Shown: piece by piece, positions 44,886 through 55,153 of the stretch
Numbering within the stretch: the stretch's first letter is position 1
How the letters are laid out: the number at the start of each line of letters is the position of its first letter
Assembly (NCBI RefSeq): GCF_003664185.1
Contig: NZ_RCCS01000009.1
Span: forward strand, 124,001 to 188,000
Direction of reading: 5' to 3'
Source: Tenacibaculum discolor
Lineage (GTDB): Bacteria > Bacteroidota > Bacteroidia > Flavobacteriales > Flavobacteriaceae
Length of the DNA stretch: 64,000 bases
Program-made: the position numbers and the translations under genes
The notes under the pieces: model-generated
Seen by the model: the letters and a program-made list of their open reading frames with translations, nothing else
What the model was told of the DNA's origin: nothing
The model's database searches: none

Positions 44886-45945
44886 TAATACAGGTACATC
44901 TTTATGGCAAATAGCCATCCAAAAATTTAAACGTAGTAAAACAGGTATATTTAGTTTTTGGTATATTGTTTTATGCGGATTTATTGCTGTTTTTTGCTAT
45001 GTTTTAGCTCCTGATAACAGTAACTCTGCCAATCAAATGCATTTAGAAATTCACTCGAAACCTCCTGGATTTTCTGTTCAACTATTAAGTATTCCTTCAG
45101 AAGTAAAAAATCAACAATCTTGGTTTTCTGTTTTTATGAAGGGAAAACAAAATTCATCAACAGAAATACCTATAAAATCATTTTCTGTTAAAAATAATCA
45201 GTTAGAAGTTATTAAATACTCCGATGGTTTACCAAAAGAGTTTCCCTCTTCCTACGAAAAGTACATTCAGCAAAAAACGTTTTATTTAGGAACTGATAAA
45301 TATGGTCGTGACTTATTAAGCAGGTTATTAATTGGGGCTAGAATTTCATTTTTTATTGGGTTTATAGCTGTATTTATTTCACTTTTAATAGGAATTCCTA
45401 TTGGCGCTATTGCAGGCTATTTTGGTGGAAAAATTGATGATTTTATTATGTGGATTATCAATATCACTTGGTCTATTCCAACACTTTTACTAGTAATAGC
45501 TATTACATTGGCTTTAGGAAAAGGTTTTTGGCAGGTTTTTATTGCTGTAGGTCTAACTATGTGGGTAGAAGTTGCCCGTGTAGTGCGTGGTCAAGTAATT
45601 ACTACTAAGCAGCAGCAATATGTAGAAGCTGCCAAAGCTTTAGGTTTTTCTGATTTTAGAATTATTTTCAAACATATTTTACCTAATATTTTAGCTCCTA
45701 TCATTGTAATTTCCGCCGCAAATTTTGCAGCTGCTATTTTAATTGAAAGTGGACTGAGTTTTTTAGGTATTGGAGCCCAACCTCCTACTCCTTCTTGGGG
45801 TGCTATGATTAAAAATCATTATAATTATATCATTTTAGGCAAACCATTTTTAGCATTGATTCCTGGATTAGCAATTATGAGTTTAGTAATGGCTTTTATG
45901 TTAATTGGAAATACACTTCGTGATGCTTTGGATGTGAAAGCATAA
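44878..45945 (+). CDS. OppC/DppC-like ABC transporter permease
   Basis: The 355-residue protein has one N-terminal helix, a long exported loop (about 50-135) and five C-terminal helices. The ABC-contact motif is EAAKALGFSDFRIIFKHILPN (split by family convention near residue 250), and GTDKYGRDLLSRLLIGARIS marks the OppC group. It would be one of two membrane subunits of a peptide or nickel importer. The start is a GTG inside the end of the channel gene. No ATPase, partner permease or binding protein is nearby. Confidence 0.9.
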   Translation: MNNNTGTSLWQIAIQKFKRSKTGIFSFWYIVLCGFIAVFCYVLAPDNSNSANQMHLEIHSKPPGFSVQLLSIPSEVKNQQSWFSVFMKGKQNSSTEIPIKSFSVKNNQLEVIKYSDGLPKEFPSSYEKYIQQKTFYLGTDKYGRDLLSRLLIGARISFFIGFIAVFISLLIGIPIGAIAGYFGGKIDDFIMWIINITWSIPTLLLVIAITLALGKGFWQVFIAVGLTMWVEVARVVRGQVITTKQQQYVEAAKALGFSDFRIIFKHILPNILAPIIVISAANFAAAILIESGLSFLGIGAQPPTPSWGAMIKNHYNYIILGKPFLALIPGLAIMSLVMAFMLIGNTLRDALDVKA

Positions 45946-45979
45946 AATTTGTAAATTCGCTTTCTTAAATTTTTTTGAT

Positions 45980-46423
45980 ATGAGTTTTAGTGTTGAGTTT
46001 AAAACACGATGGGCAGATTTTGATGCCAATATACACATGCGCCATACCGCATATAATGACTATGCTGCTGAATTACGTTTGCGTTTTTTTAAAGAGCATA
46101 ATGTAACTGTTCAAGATTTCACAAAAGAAAACGTTGGTCCTATTTTATTTGAAGAGAATACTAAGTTTTTACGTGAAATACACATGGGAGAAGACATAAC
46201 TGTTAACTTAAAGGTTACTGGTTTATCTGGAAAAGGTGAACGTTGGAAAATTCAACATGAAGTTTTTAATCAAGCAGGTAAACTCTCTGCAATTATAACT
46301 GTTTATGGTGCTTGGTTAGATTTAGTTAAGCGTAAATTAACAGTACCTCCTATTAAGTTTCAAGAAATTTTTAATGAAGTTGAAAAAACTGAAGATTTTA
46401 AAGAAATTGTATTAAGTAATTAA
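45980..46423 (+). CDS. hotdog-fold acyl-CoA thioesterase
   Basis: The 147-residue protein has the 4HBT signature FKTRWADFDANIHMRHTAYNDYAA, where Asp and His in DANIHM stand at the active site, then FLREIHMGEDITVNLKVTGL and KLSAIITVYGAWLDL. It should cleave acyl-CoA or a related thioester in the cytoplasm. The endonuclease gene begins on the next base after the stop. Substrate specificity is unknown. Confidence 0.88.
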   Translation: MSFSVEFKTRWADFDANIHMRHTAYNDYAAELRLRFFKEHNVTVQDFTKENVGPILFEENTKFLREIHMGEDITVNLKVTGLSGKGERWKIQHEVFNQAGKLSAIITVYGAWLDLVKRKLTVPPIKFQEIFNEVEKTEDFKEIVLSN

Positions 46424-47233
46424 ATGAGTACTTCAAGGAAAATAAAAGTTGTTATTACCATTGTTGCTTTGCTTGTTGGTTATTGGTTACAACAGAAAGA
46501 AGAAGCTAATAGTTCTTCTCAATCTACAACAGAAACAACTAGCAATAAAACTAATAACTTCAATTACTTTCCTACCTCAACAACTGGAGTCATTATAAAA
46601 CATAATGGCTACCAGTTATCATATAGCGAAAAACACGAACAAGCCGAATGGGTTGCTTACCCTTTAGATAAAAGTGATATTGTTTATACCAATCGTAAAC
46701 GTCCGTTTTTTATTATAGATCCTAAGGTTAAAACAAAATCTGCGGATTGGAGAAATTATAAAAGGTCTGGTTATGACAAAGGACACTTATGTCCTGCTGG
46801 TGATAGACGTGCCTCTAAAAGTGCTCATGATGAAACTTTTTACACCTCTAACATTTCTCCGCAAAACCATGAATTTAACGCTGGTATTTGGAATAAACTA
46901 GAACAAAAAACTCGTTATTGGGCAAAAAAGTATAATCACTTGTATGTTGTTACTGGTGGTATTTTAGAACCTAATTTGAAAACTATAGGAAAGGAAAAAG
47001 TAAGTGTTCCTAATTATTTTTATAAGGTTTTACTAGATTATACTCAGCCTGAAATTAAAGCCATCGCTTTTTTACTTCCACATAAGGAAAGCAACAAACC
47101 TCTATCTGATTTTGTGGTTTCTATTGATGAATTAGAACAAAAAACAGGTATTGATTTCTTCCCTGAATTACCTGATAATATTGAAAATCAACTAGAGGCT
47201 TCTGCTAATTATAAAAATTGGAGTTTTAGGTAA
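46424..47233 (+). CDS. DNA/RNA non-specific endonuclease (NucA/EndoG family)
   Basis: The 269-residue protein has an N-terminal membrane or signal segment (about 8-21) and a serine/threonine-rich linker. The beta-beta-alpha-metal nuclease domain holds SGYDKGHLCPAGDRR with catalytic His121, and TFYTSNISPQNHEFNAGIW with the metal-binding asparagine. The usual DRGH is DKGH here, a conservative change found in several active members. It is expected outside the cell or anchored in the envelope and may digest environmental DNA. It starts directly after the thioesterase stop. Confidence 0.92.
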   Translation: MSTSRKIKVVITIVALLVGYWLQQKEEANSSSQSTTETTSNKTNNFNYFPTSTTGVIIKHNGYQLSYSEKHEQAEWVAYPLDKSDIVYTNRKRPFFIIDPKVKTKSADWRNYKRSGYDKGHLCPAGDRRASKSAHDETFYTSNISPQNHEFNAGIWNKLEQKTRYWAKKYNHLYVVTGGILEPNLKTIGKEKVSVPNYFYKVLLDYTQPEIKAIAFLLPHKESNKPLSDFVVSIDELEQKTGIDFFPELPDNIENQLEASANYKNWSFR

Positions 47234-47252
47234 CAATTCTATAATACTCCTT

Positions 47253-48170
47253 TTAGTACCTACGTTTTTTCTCAAAAACATACGATAGAACAACTCCATG
47301 ACTATTTCCTAACACTGAATCGCTAAACGCAGCATTGTAGAAATACACAAACTTTAAGTTTTTTAGAGCATAAATACCTGCCATAAAATTAATTGAAGAG
47401 CTACTTCGATAACCAGTACCTATTTCGATTTTGTTTTTATAGTTAACTGCAACATTTGCATCAATCTGCATAGGCGCTCCACCTTCATACTTTAAGAAAA
47501 CACTAGGCTTAATCATTACTTCCTCAAATCTATTGGTAAAAAAACGATACCCAAAATAACCATAAACAGGATTTGATATATCTAAATCATCTCTTGATGC
47601 TAGTTTATCTCCTAAAAGGTTTGGTAGTGAAATTCCTGCATAAAAATCTGCATGATTGTACAAAAACCCAACCCCAACAGTTGGCACAGTTACATTCATA
47701 TTTTCTGAAAACTCTATATCATCAGTAATTCCTAGCTCTAATAGATTTTCATGAAACTGCTGTACTCCTGCTGTTAGTCCAAACGATATTACATGTTCAT
47801 TATAATGCTGCCAATAAGGTCTATCAATCTCAGTATCAAAAAATATTTTATACGAATATGCAGCATATGCATTTGTATAAGTGCTCACACCTATTTTGTC
47901 TCTTACAATAGCCCCACCTATTCCCATTTTCTTCCTAGCTATAGGAGAATGAAAACTTAATGATAATGTTCTGGGACTTCCTTCAATACTATTTATATAA
48001 CCGTAATTGCTAAGTGTAATTTCTGCTCCATCTGACATTCCTGTATAAGCCGAATTTATAATAAACGGATTATAATTATACTCTGGATACAAAGCCGTCT
48101 GTTGTCCCCAATTATTCTGAAATACCATCATAAAAATAAATAGTAAAATATAGTTCCTTATCTCTTTCAT
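47253..48170 (-). CDS. PorP/SprF family T9SS outer-membrane protein
   Basis: The 305-residue protein has a signal peptide (about 1-22) and the PorP/SprF signature: LYPEYNYNPFIINSAYTGMSDGAEITL, SFHSPIARKKMGIGGAIVRDKIGV, VPTVGVGFLYNHADFYAGISLP. It ends in short beta strands. SprF-type proteins help carry one giant partner through T9SS and hold it on the cell surface. Its partner must be the 2273-residue adhesin whose gene ends one base upstream. The pair is translated from one mRNA. Confidence 0.93.
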   Translation of the reverse strand: MKEIRNYILLFIFMMVFQNNWGQQTALYPEYNYNPFIINSAYTGMSDGAEITLSNYGYINSIEGSPRTLSLSFHSPIARKKMGIGGAIVRDKIGVSTYTNAYAAYSYKIFFDTEIDRPYWQHYNEHVISFGLTAGVQQFHENLLELGITDDIEFSENMNVTVPTVGVGFLYNHADFYAGISLPNLLGDKLASRDDLDISNPVYGYFGYRFFTNRFEEVMIKPSVFLKYEGGAPMQIDANVAVNYKNKIEIGTGYRSSSSINFMAGIYALKNLKFVYFYNAAFSDSVLGNSHGVVLSYVFEKKRRY

Positions 48171-48171
48171 C

Positions 48172-51100
48172 TTATCTTTTTAAAACTAAAAACCCTTTTG
48201 TTTCTTTTGATTTCCCTTCTGTTGAAATTTTTATATTGAAAAAGTATGTTCCTGTTGGTAACTTATCACCTCCCATACTTGTTAGCTTATTGGCAACACC
48301 TCTAAAAACATTAAACTGGTTATCATATCCTTTTATCTGGAACACCATATCTCCCCACCTATTAAAAACAGTTACTGAATTGTTAGGATATTCTTCAATT
48401 CCTTTTATTTCCCAAAAGTCATTTACTCCATCACCATTCGGAGAAAAACCATATTTAGTTTCTCCTACTAAACCTTCTTCTGTTCTAAAACTAATTTCTG
48501 AACAACCTGTAGCACTTCCTACAGAATTATAAGGAGTCACCGAGACATAAATTGTGGCCGTTTCTGGTAAATCACTTGCTAGTGTGTAACTCGTTCCTGT
48601 TACTGATTCATTATTTACAATATCAGTTCCGCCTGAAGTTGTTCCAATTGACAGGTAATATCCATCTGCATCAGCTACTGCGTCCCAACTAATTCCGGTA
48701 CTAACACTAACATTCATTCCTCCGTTACTTGGAAATGTGATTGTTGTACAATTCGGTGCTGTTGGTAATGTTTCTGTAGTGAAACTAATCTCTGAACATC
48801 CTGTAGCACTTCCTACAGAATTATATGGAATTACCGAGACATAAATTGTGGTCGTTTCTGGTAAATCACTAGCTAGTGTGTAACTCGTTCCTGTTACTAC
48901 TTCATTATTTATAATATCTGTTCCTCCTGAAGTTGTTCCAATTGACAGGTAATATCCGTCAGCATCAGCTACTGCGTCCCAACTAATTCCGGTACTAACA
49001 CTAACATTCATTCCTCCGTTACTTGGAAATGTGATTGTTGTACAATTCGGTGCTGTTGGTAATGTTTCTGTAGTGAAACTAATCTCTGAACATCCTGTAG
49101 CACTTCCTACAGAATTATATGGAATTACCGAGACATAAATTGTGGTCGTTTCTGGTAAATCACTAGCTAGTGTGTAACTCGTTCCTGTTACTACTTCATT
49201 ATTTATAATATCTGTTCCTCCTGAAGTTGTTCCAATTGACAGGTAATATCCGTCAGCATCAGCTACTGCGTCCCAACTAATTCCTGTACTAACACTAACA
49301 TCCGTTGCTCCGTTACCTGGAACTGTGATTGTTGTACAGTTTGGTACAGTTGGTAATGCTTCGGTTGTAAAACTAATCTCTGAACATCCTGTGGCACTTC
49401 CTACCGAATTATATGGAATTACCGACACGTAAATTGTTGTTGTTTCTGGTAAATCACTAGCTAGTGTGTAACTCGTTCCTGTTACTGATTCATTATTTAC
49501 AATATCAGTTCCACCTGAAGTTGTTCCGATTGACAGGTAATATCCATCTGCATCAGCTACCGCGTCCCAACTAATTCCTGTACTAACACTAACATTCGTT
49601 GCTCCGTTACTTGGAACTGTGATTGTTGTACAATTCGGTGCTGTTGGTAATTCTTCGGTTGTAAAACTAATCTCTGAGCATCCTGTGGCACTTCCTACCG
49701 AATTGTACGGAATTACCGAAACATAAATTGTTGTTGTTTCTGGTAAATCACTAGCTAGTGTGTAACTCGTCCCTGTTACTGATTCAGTATTTACAATATC
49801 AGTTCCACCTGAAGTTGTTCCAATTGACAGATAATATCCATCTGCATCAGCTACTGCATCCCAACTGATTCCAGTGTTAACACTAACATTCGTTGCTCCG
49901 TTACTTGGAACTCTAATTGTGGTACAATTTGGCACATTTACAACTGCATCTCCTGTAGTAAAACTTTCTTCTACACAACCTGCAGCGTCACCTACATCAT
50001 TGTATGGAATTATACGAACATAATGTATTCTATTTTCTTGTAGATCTTGGATAAAACTATACGAAGTAGTGTTTCCTACATCAATACTATTCACAACTTC
50101 TATTCCTCCTTGAGTAATTCCTACACTTACTAAATATCCTGTTGCTTCTGCAATTTCATTCCAAGAAATATCAGTATTCAACGGAACATTCGTTGAACCA
50201 TTTATAGGATTTATTAAACTTGTACAACTAGGTACTACTGGAATAAACTCTGTTTTAAAAGATTCTTCTCCACAACTTATTGCATCTCCTTTATCATTAT
50301 AAGGAGTTATAGTTACAAAAATATCGGTATCTTCTGGTAAATCTACAGGTAAATCGTATGTTGTACTATTACCTACATCAATACTATTAAGAATATCTGA
50401 TCCTCCAGAAGTGGTTCCTACTGTAAGCCTATACCCATCTGCATTGCTTATAACATTCCATTCTAAATTTGTACTTACAGGTATATCTGTACCGCCAGCA
50501 AGTGGTAAGGTTAAATTGGTACAATTTGGTACTGTTGATGGAGTTGTAGACAGGGTAAAACTTTCTTCTGAACAAGATCCTACCGCATCTCCATTTTCGT
50601 TTGAAGGTACAATAGTAACATGAACTGTTTCTCCTCCTGAAAAATCTGTAGCAAATTCATAAGTGGTAGCATTTACAACAGTTTCATTTATTATGGTTCC
50701 AGATGGTTCAATTCTAATTGTTAAAGCATATTCACGTGCATACAAAACAGATTCCCAAGTTAAATTGGTATTTACAGGAACATCTGTTGCTCCATTTAAA
50801 GGAGCTATTAACTGTGTACATTCTGGAATAGGACAATCTAAGACATCACCTGTAAAAGACCATCCAAAATCATCAATCATTGATTGTCTTTCTTCTACAG
50901 CATCACAATATGGAAGAGTGTTAGCTCCTAGATTTATTCCAGGTGTTAGTGTTTGTTCAGACCATGCAATAAGCGTATTGTCATAATTTACTCTGGTAAG
51001 AGCTGTATTATCTAACATATTTTGCATGGTGGTTACACCACTAATATTCCAATCACCTAAATCTTGATTAAAAGCTGTAGCGTTATTAAACATAGCGTTC

Positions 51101-54100
51101 ATAGATACCGTATTTAATAACCATTGGTTTAAAGATTGATTAAACAAACTTGCACCTTGAAACATTCTATCCATGTTTGTCACTGCTGTTGGTCTCCAAT
51201 TATTAATAGGTTGATTAAAGTTTATTGCACCATTAAACATATCTTGCATGGTGGTTACTCTCCTGATATTCCAACTTCCAATAGCATCATCAAAAGCTTT
51301 TGCTCCGTAAAACATTCCTTGCATGTTAGTTACAGATGCTACATTCCATGAATCTAAAGATCTATTAAAAGATGTTGCTCCCCGAAACATTTCTTGCATG
51401 GTGGTTACAAAAGATACATTCCAGTTATTAATATCTTGATTAAATTTAGACGCTCCATAAAACATTTCAGCCATCGTTTGTGCTTCGCCTGTATTCCAAT
51501 TTCCTAAAGGTTGGTTAAATATTTCTGCATCTTTAAACATTGCTTCAAAGTTTGTAACTACTGAAACATTCCAGTTTTCCAACGGGTTATCAAAAGCAAT
51601 AGCTTCTTCAAACATTGAAGGCATTAACGTTACTGAGCTTACATTCCAAGAATTTAATGGTTGATTAAAAACTGTGGCTTGTTGAAACATTTGGCTCATA
51701 TTAGCAACAGCACTTACATCCCAATTATTTAATGGTTGATTAAACACCTCTGCTCTTCGGAACATCCCTGACATATTAACTACTGAGTCTACATCCCAAG
51801 AATTTAACGGTTGGTCAAACATTTGAGCATTGTAAAACATTAAACTCATGTTCGTTACATTGGTTACATTCCAACTATTTATATTTTGATTAAAATTGCC
51901 AGCGCTTTGAAACATACTCTCCATGCTAGTAACCTTAGATACATTCCAACTATCTAGTGGTTGATCGAATACAGATGCGCTTTCAAACATCGAAGTCATA
52001 TTTGTAACAGAACCTACATTCCAAGAATTTAAAGGCTGATTAAAATCAACACATCTCTGAAACATTTCAGACATATCTGTAACATTACTTACATCCCAAT
52101 TATCTATATTTTGGTTAAAAGCCATATTTGAAATAAAACCATTAAACATTTCAGACATATTGGTAACATTGCTTACATCCCAGTTATCAAGTGGCTGGTT
52201 AAATGCTTCTGCTCTTTCAAACATACTACTCATATCTGTAACATTACTTACATTCCAATTATTAAGATTCTGATCAAATACTTCTGCATTCTGAAACATA
52301 CCTCCCATATTTATAACATTTCCGGTATTCCAATTCCCTATATCTTGATTAAACTCTACAGCACTACCAAACATATAATTCATATTAGTAACATTACTCA
52401 CATCCCAGTTATTAAGTGGTTGGTTATAAATTGAGGTTCCGCTAAACATACCACGCATGTTGGTTACATTGCTAACATTCCAATTATTTATGTTTCCATT
52501 AAATTTTCTGCATGAACTAAACATTCTTTCCATATCCGTTACATTGCTTAGATTAGGAATATCTGTGGCATTGTACTCCATATTTGCACAACTTTCAAAA
52601 GCTTCGTGCATGCTTTCCCAAACTTGTGTTCCCCATTGATCTATAGACAATAACTTGTCAGAGTCTCCAATAGTTTCATGCTTCGGAGAAGGAAAAACAC
52701 CAATAATACTTACTGTATAAATCCCTGGTGTAAGATATGTGTGTGTAATATCACCTGCAACATTATGGTTATATTGTCCATCTCCCCAATCTATAGAATA
52801 ATTGTACGTAAGATATTTTGGATAACCTGAATTTGTTTCTATTCTTAACTGATTTGTTGGTGTAGTGAATGAAGATTGTATACTTGTATCATAGGTAAGT
52901 TTAAATGCATCTGGACTATTTGCCCAACTTTCGATTACAGTAAAACTAATTTCTTGACAACCTGTAGCTGGTCCTTCATCGTTATAAGGAACAACTGTTA
53001 CATATACAGTATCTCCTGCTATAAATTCATTGGTAAAATCGACTCCTACAACATTTCCTACATCTTCATTATTATATATAACCTGTGAAGTCGCTCCGTT
53101 TTCTCTTCTTACACTAATTCTATATCCTTTTGCATTAGGTGCTGGGTTCCAACGAATATCACTATTAGCAGGGACATTGGCATCTCCGTTTTGTGGCATT
53201 GTTATTTGCGTACATAATACATAAGAACAGTTTACAATATCTCCAGATATAGTCCAACCGTTATTATCAATTAAACTCTGTCTCTGGTTTAATGCATCAC
53301 AATAATTAAGATTCGTCGCTCCTAAATCAACGTTGTTTTGAACTGCTTGAGCATCCCAAGCTATAAGAATATTATCATAATTCTCTTGAGAGACACCACT
53401 ATTCGATAACATATTTGTCATACTTGTTACCTTAGATATATCCCAACTTCCTAGGTTTTGATTAAATGAGGTAGCTTGATTAAACATATAAGACATGTTT
53501 CTAACATTTCCCGTTTCCCAACCACTTATATCTTGATTAAAGGATGTAGCCCTATCAAACATATACTGAAAATCAGTGACATTACTTACATCCCAAGTAT
53601 TTAAAGGTTGGTTAAAAGCTTCTGCTCGTTGGAATATATTACGCATATTAGTAATATTGCTCACATCCCAAATATTCAAGGGTTGATTGAAAGCTTCTGT
53701 TCTTTCAAACATACTTTCTATATTGGTAACCTTACTAATGTTCCACGAACTAATATCCTTATTAAAATCAATAGCACCTTCAAACATTCCTCTCATAGTA
53801 ACAACATTACTTACATCCCAGTTATTTAAAGGTTGATTAAAACCTGAGTTATCTCGAAACATATAACTCATATCAGTAACATTACTTACATCCCAGTTAC
53901 CTATAGGTTGATTAAAAACTGCTCCCCAAGCCCATCCATCAAACATACCCGACATGTTTGTAACATTACTTACATCCCAATTATTTAAAGGTTGATTAAA
54001 AGTTCTGTTTCTAAAAAATAGCTTGGACATATTAATAACATTACTAACATTCCAACTATTTAAGGATTGATTGAATTTAGATTGACTAAACATTCCCGCC

Positions 54101-54993
54101 ATTGTTGTAACGCTACTTACATCCCAGTTATCTATTGGACTATTAAAGCTAGAACCTTTAAATGTGTTATCCATATTGATAACATTACTAACATTCCAAT
54201 TATTCATTGGTTGATTATAAATACTCGTATCGTAAAAGGCTCCTTCCATATTAACAACATTAGCTACATTCCAGTTGTTAATATTTTGATTGAATTTACG
54301 GGCTCTATATAAAAAGTTTTCTAAAGTAGTTACTGCTGATGTATTCCAGTTATCTAATGGTTCGTTGAATTCTCTTGCATTATAAAAAGTGTAAGACATA
54401 TCTATTATACTAGATGTGTCCCACTGATCTAAAGGTCTATTAAAAATTTCGCAATTCATAAATAACCCTGAAATATTAGTTATGGTGCTCATATTCCAAT
54501 TATTCATAATACCATTAAATAATGAACAATCTCTAAAAGCATTTTGTAAGCTAGTAGCTTGGCTTAAATCTGGTGGAGTAATGGCATCAAAATTTAGGTT
54601 TGAACATCCATAGAATGCATTTTCCATACTTTGCCATTGAATGGTACCCCAAGACAATATTTCAATAATTTTGTCAACGTCTCCAGTATTGTTAAAATAG
54701 ATTGCAGGAAACGTACCATCTATCTTAATAGTATAATTCCCTTGTGTAGCGTAGGTGTGAGTAATATCTCCTGTTACATTTGAATCTACATTTCCATCTC
54801 CCCAATCAACAGTATAAGAATATGTATAAGCTGAATTTGTTGGTATGGTTATTTCATTATCTGCAGAAGAATCAGTGCTAACATTTGCAGTGTTCCATAA
54901 AGAAGTAAACGACTGCGAAAACGACTGACTGCTTATAATTAAAAAAAGTACTGTAAAACTACTCTTTAATAACTTACTGATAAATTTCCTCAT
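48172..54993 (-). CDS. giant DUF285-repeat surface adhesin, T9SS type B cargo
   Basis: The 2273-residue protein has a signal peptide (about 1-27). A PKD-like segment (WGDG near 65) precedes block 1 of about 15 DUF285 (BspA-type) repeats of around 25 residues (FNQPLNNWDVSNVTNMS type), at about 120-535. An FN3-like module and a second PKD-like segment (about 720-770) follow, then block 2 of about 20 DUF285 repeats (about 800-1335). Eight FN3-like modules lead to the gliding-motility C-terminal domain (GFSPNGDGVND from about 2183). That domain directs T9SS export and surface attachment. Such repeats usually bind proteins or glycans. The SprF-type partner lies directly downstream. Confidence 0.92.
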   Translation of the reverse strand: MRKFISKLLKSSFTVLFLIISSQSFSQSFTSLWNTANVSTDSSADNEITIPTNSAYTYSYTVDWGDGNVDSNVTGDITHTYATQGNYTIKIDGTFPAIYFNNTGDVDKIIEILSWGTIQWQSMENAFYGCSNLNFDAITPPDLSQATSLQNAFRDCSLFNGIMNNWNMSTITNISGLFMNCEIFNRPLDQWDTSSIIDMSYTFYNAREFNEPLDNWNTSAVTTLENFLYRARKFNQNINNWNVANVVNMEGAFYDTSIYNQPMNNWNVSNVINMDNTFKGSSFNSPIDNWDVSSVTTMAGMFSQSKFNQSLNSWNVSNVINMSKLFFRNRTFNQPLNNWDVSNVTNMSGMFDGWAWGAVFNQPIGNWDVSNVTDMSYMFRDNSGFNQPLNNWDVSNVVTMRGMFEGAIDFNKDISSWNISKVTNIESMFERTEAFNQPLNIWDVSNITNMRNIFQRAEAFNQPLNTWDVSNVTDFQYMFDRATSFNQDISGWETGNVRNMSYMFNQATSFNQNLGSWDISKVTSMTNMLSNSGVSQENYDNILIAWDAQAVQNNVDLGATNLNYCDALNQRQSLIDNNGWTISGDIVNCSYVLCTQITMPQNGDANVPANSDIRWNPAPNAKGYRISVRRENGATSQVIYNNEDVGNVVGVDFTNEFIAGDTVYVTVVPYNDEGPATGCQEISFTVIESWANSPDAFKLTYDTSIQSSFTTPTNQLRIETNSGYPKYLTYNYSIDWGDGQYNHNVAGDITHTYLTPGIYTVSIIGVFPSPKHETIGDSDKLLSIDQWGTQVWESMHEAFESCANMEYNATDIPNLSNVTDMERMFSSCRKFNGNINNWNVSNVTNMRGMFSGTSIYNQPLNNWDVSNVTNMNYMFGSAVEFNQDIGNWNTGNVINMGGMFQNAEVFDQNLNNWNVSNVTDMSSMFERAEAFNQPLDNWDVSNVTNMSEMFNGFISNMAFNQNIDNWDVSNVTDMSEMFQRCVDFNQPLNSWNVGSVTNMTSMFESASVFDQPLDSWNVSKVTSMESMFQSAGNFNQNINSWNVTNVTNMSLMFYNAQMFDQPLNSWDVDSVVNMSGMFRRAEVFNQPLNNWDVSAVANMSQMFQQATVFNQPLNSWNVSSVTLMPSMFEEAIAFDNPLENWNVSVVTNFEAMFKDAEIFNQPLGNWNTGEAQTMAEMFYGASKFNQDINNWNVSFVTTMQEMFRGATSFNRSLDSWNVASVTNMQGMFYGAKAFDDAIGSWNIRRVTTMQDMFNGAINFNQPINNWRPTAVTNMDRMFQGASLFNQSLNQWLLNTVSMNAMFNNATAFNQDLGDWNISGVTTMQNMLDNTALTRVNYDNTLIAWSEQTLTPGINLGANTLPYCDAVEERQSMIDDFGWSFTGDVLDCPIPECTQLIAPLNGATDVPVNTNLTWESVLYAREYALTIRIEPSGTIINETVVNATTYEFATDFSGGETVHVTIVPSNENGDAVGSCSEESFTLSTTPSTVPNCTNLTLPLAGGTDIPVSTNLEWNVISNADGYRLTVGTTSGGSDILNSIDVGNSTTYDLPVDLPEDTDIFVTITPYNDKGDAISCGEESFKTEFIPVVPSCTSLINPINGSTNVPLNTDISWNEIAEATGYLVSVGITQGGIEVVNSIDVGNTTSYSFIQDLQENRIHYVRIIPYNDVGDAAGCVEESFTTGDAVVNVPNCTTIRVPSNGATNVSVNTGISWDAVADADGYYLSIGTTSGGTDIVNTESVTGTSYTLASDLPETTTIYVSVIPYNSVGSATGCSEISFTTEELPTAPNCTTITVPSNGATNVSVSTGISWDAVADADGYYLSIGTTSGGTDIVNNESVTGTSYTLASDLPETTTIYVSVIPYNSVGSATGCSEISFTTEALPTVPNCTTITVPGNGATDVSVSTGISWDAVADADGYYLSIGTTSGGTDIINNEVVTGTSYTLASDLPETTTIYVSVIPYNSVGSATGCSEISFTTETLPTAPNCTTITFPSNGGMNVSVSTGISWDAVADADGYYLSIGTTSGGTDIINNEVVTGTSYTLASDLPETTTIYVSVIPYNSVGSATGCSEISFTTETLPTAPNCTTITFPSNGGMNVSVSTGISWDAVADADGYYLSIGTTSGGTDIVNNESVTGTSYTLASDLPETATIYVSVTPYNSVGSATGCSEISFRTEEGLVGETKYGFSPNGDGVNDFWEIKGIEEYPNNSVTVFNRWGDMVFQIKGYDNQFNVFRGVANKLTSMGGDKLPTGTYFFNIKISTEGKSKETKGFLVLKR
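48437..49906. repeat. five tandem 294-base repeats encoding FN3-like modules
   Basis: The marker GGAA[AC]TGTGATTG recurs at 48731, 49025, 49319 and 49613, with a variant at 49907, always 294 bases apart, or 98 codons. Positions 48668-48990 and 48962-49284 are identical over about 323 bases, more than one full unit. The copies further upstream in the protein differ more. Confidence 0.92.
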
Positions 54994-55059
54994 TCTTTTT
55001 AATCTAATTTTTAAACTTCTTCTTAATTAATTATTTTAATTTTACAACATAACAAGTGA

Positions 55060-55095
55060 AGTAAAATCACCTGAAAAATTACAGGTGTTTTTTGT
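55060..55095 (-). terminator. terminator of the TPR-AraC gene
   Basis: CACCTG (55068-55073) pairs with CAGGTG (55082-55087). A T-rich tail is present on each strand. It lies 60 bases after the stop of the leftward regulator gene. The bases from 54994 to 55059 must hold the adhesin promoter, but no perfect -7 box is seen. Confidence 0.65.
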
Positions 55096-55153
55096 TTGAC
55101 TATACCATTAAATAACAGGGCGCAAGATATAACCGTTTGTTGTTATAGAAGTA

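Noticed and set aside
44870..44900. The channel-permease overlap seen as a frameshifted fusion
   Set aside because: Both proteins are complete by family length, and a GTG start for the permease explains the overlap.
50411..54312. Several open frames on the plus strand opposite the adhesin gene
   Set aside because: They mirror the repeated codons of the adhesin, are short, and have no recognisable domains; shadows of the real gene.
48437..54600. Regular repeats that might suggest a CRISPR array
   Set aside because: The units are coding (98 and about 25 codons), lie within one open frame and have no spacer pattern or cas genes.
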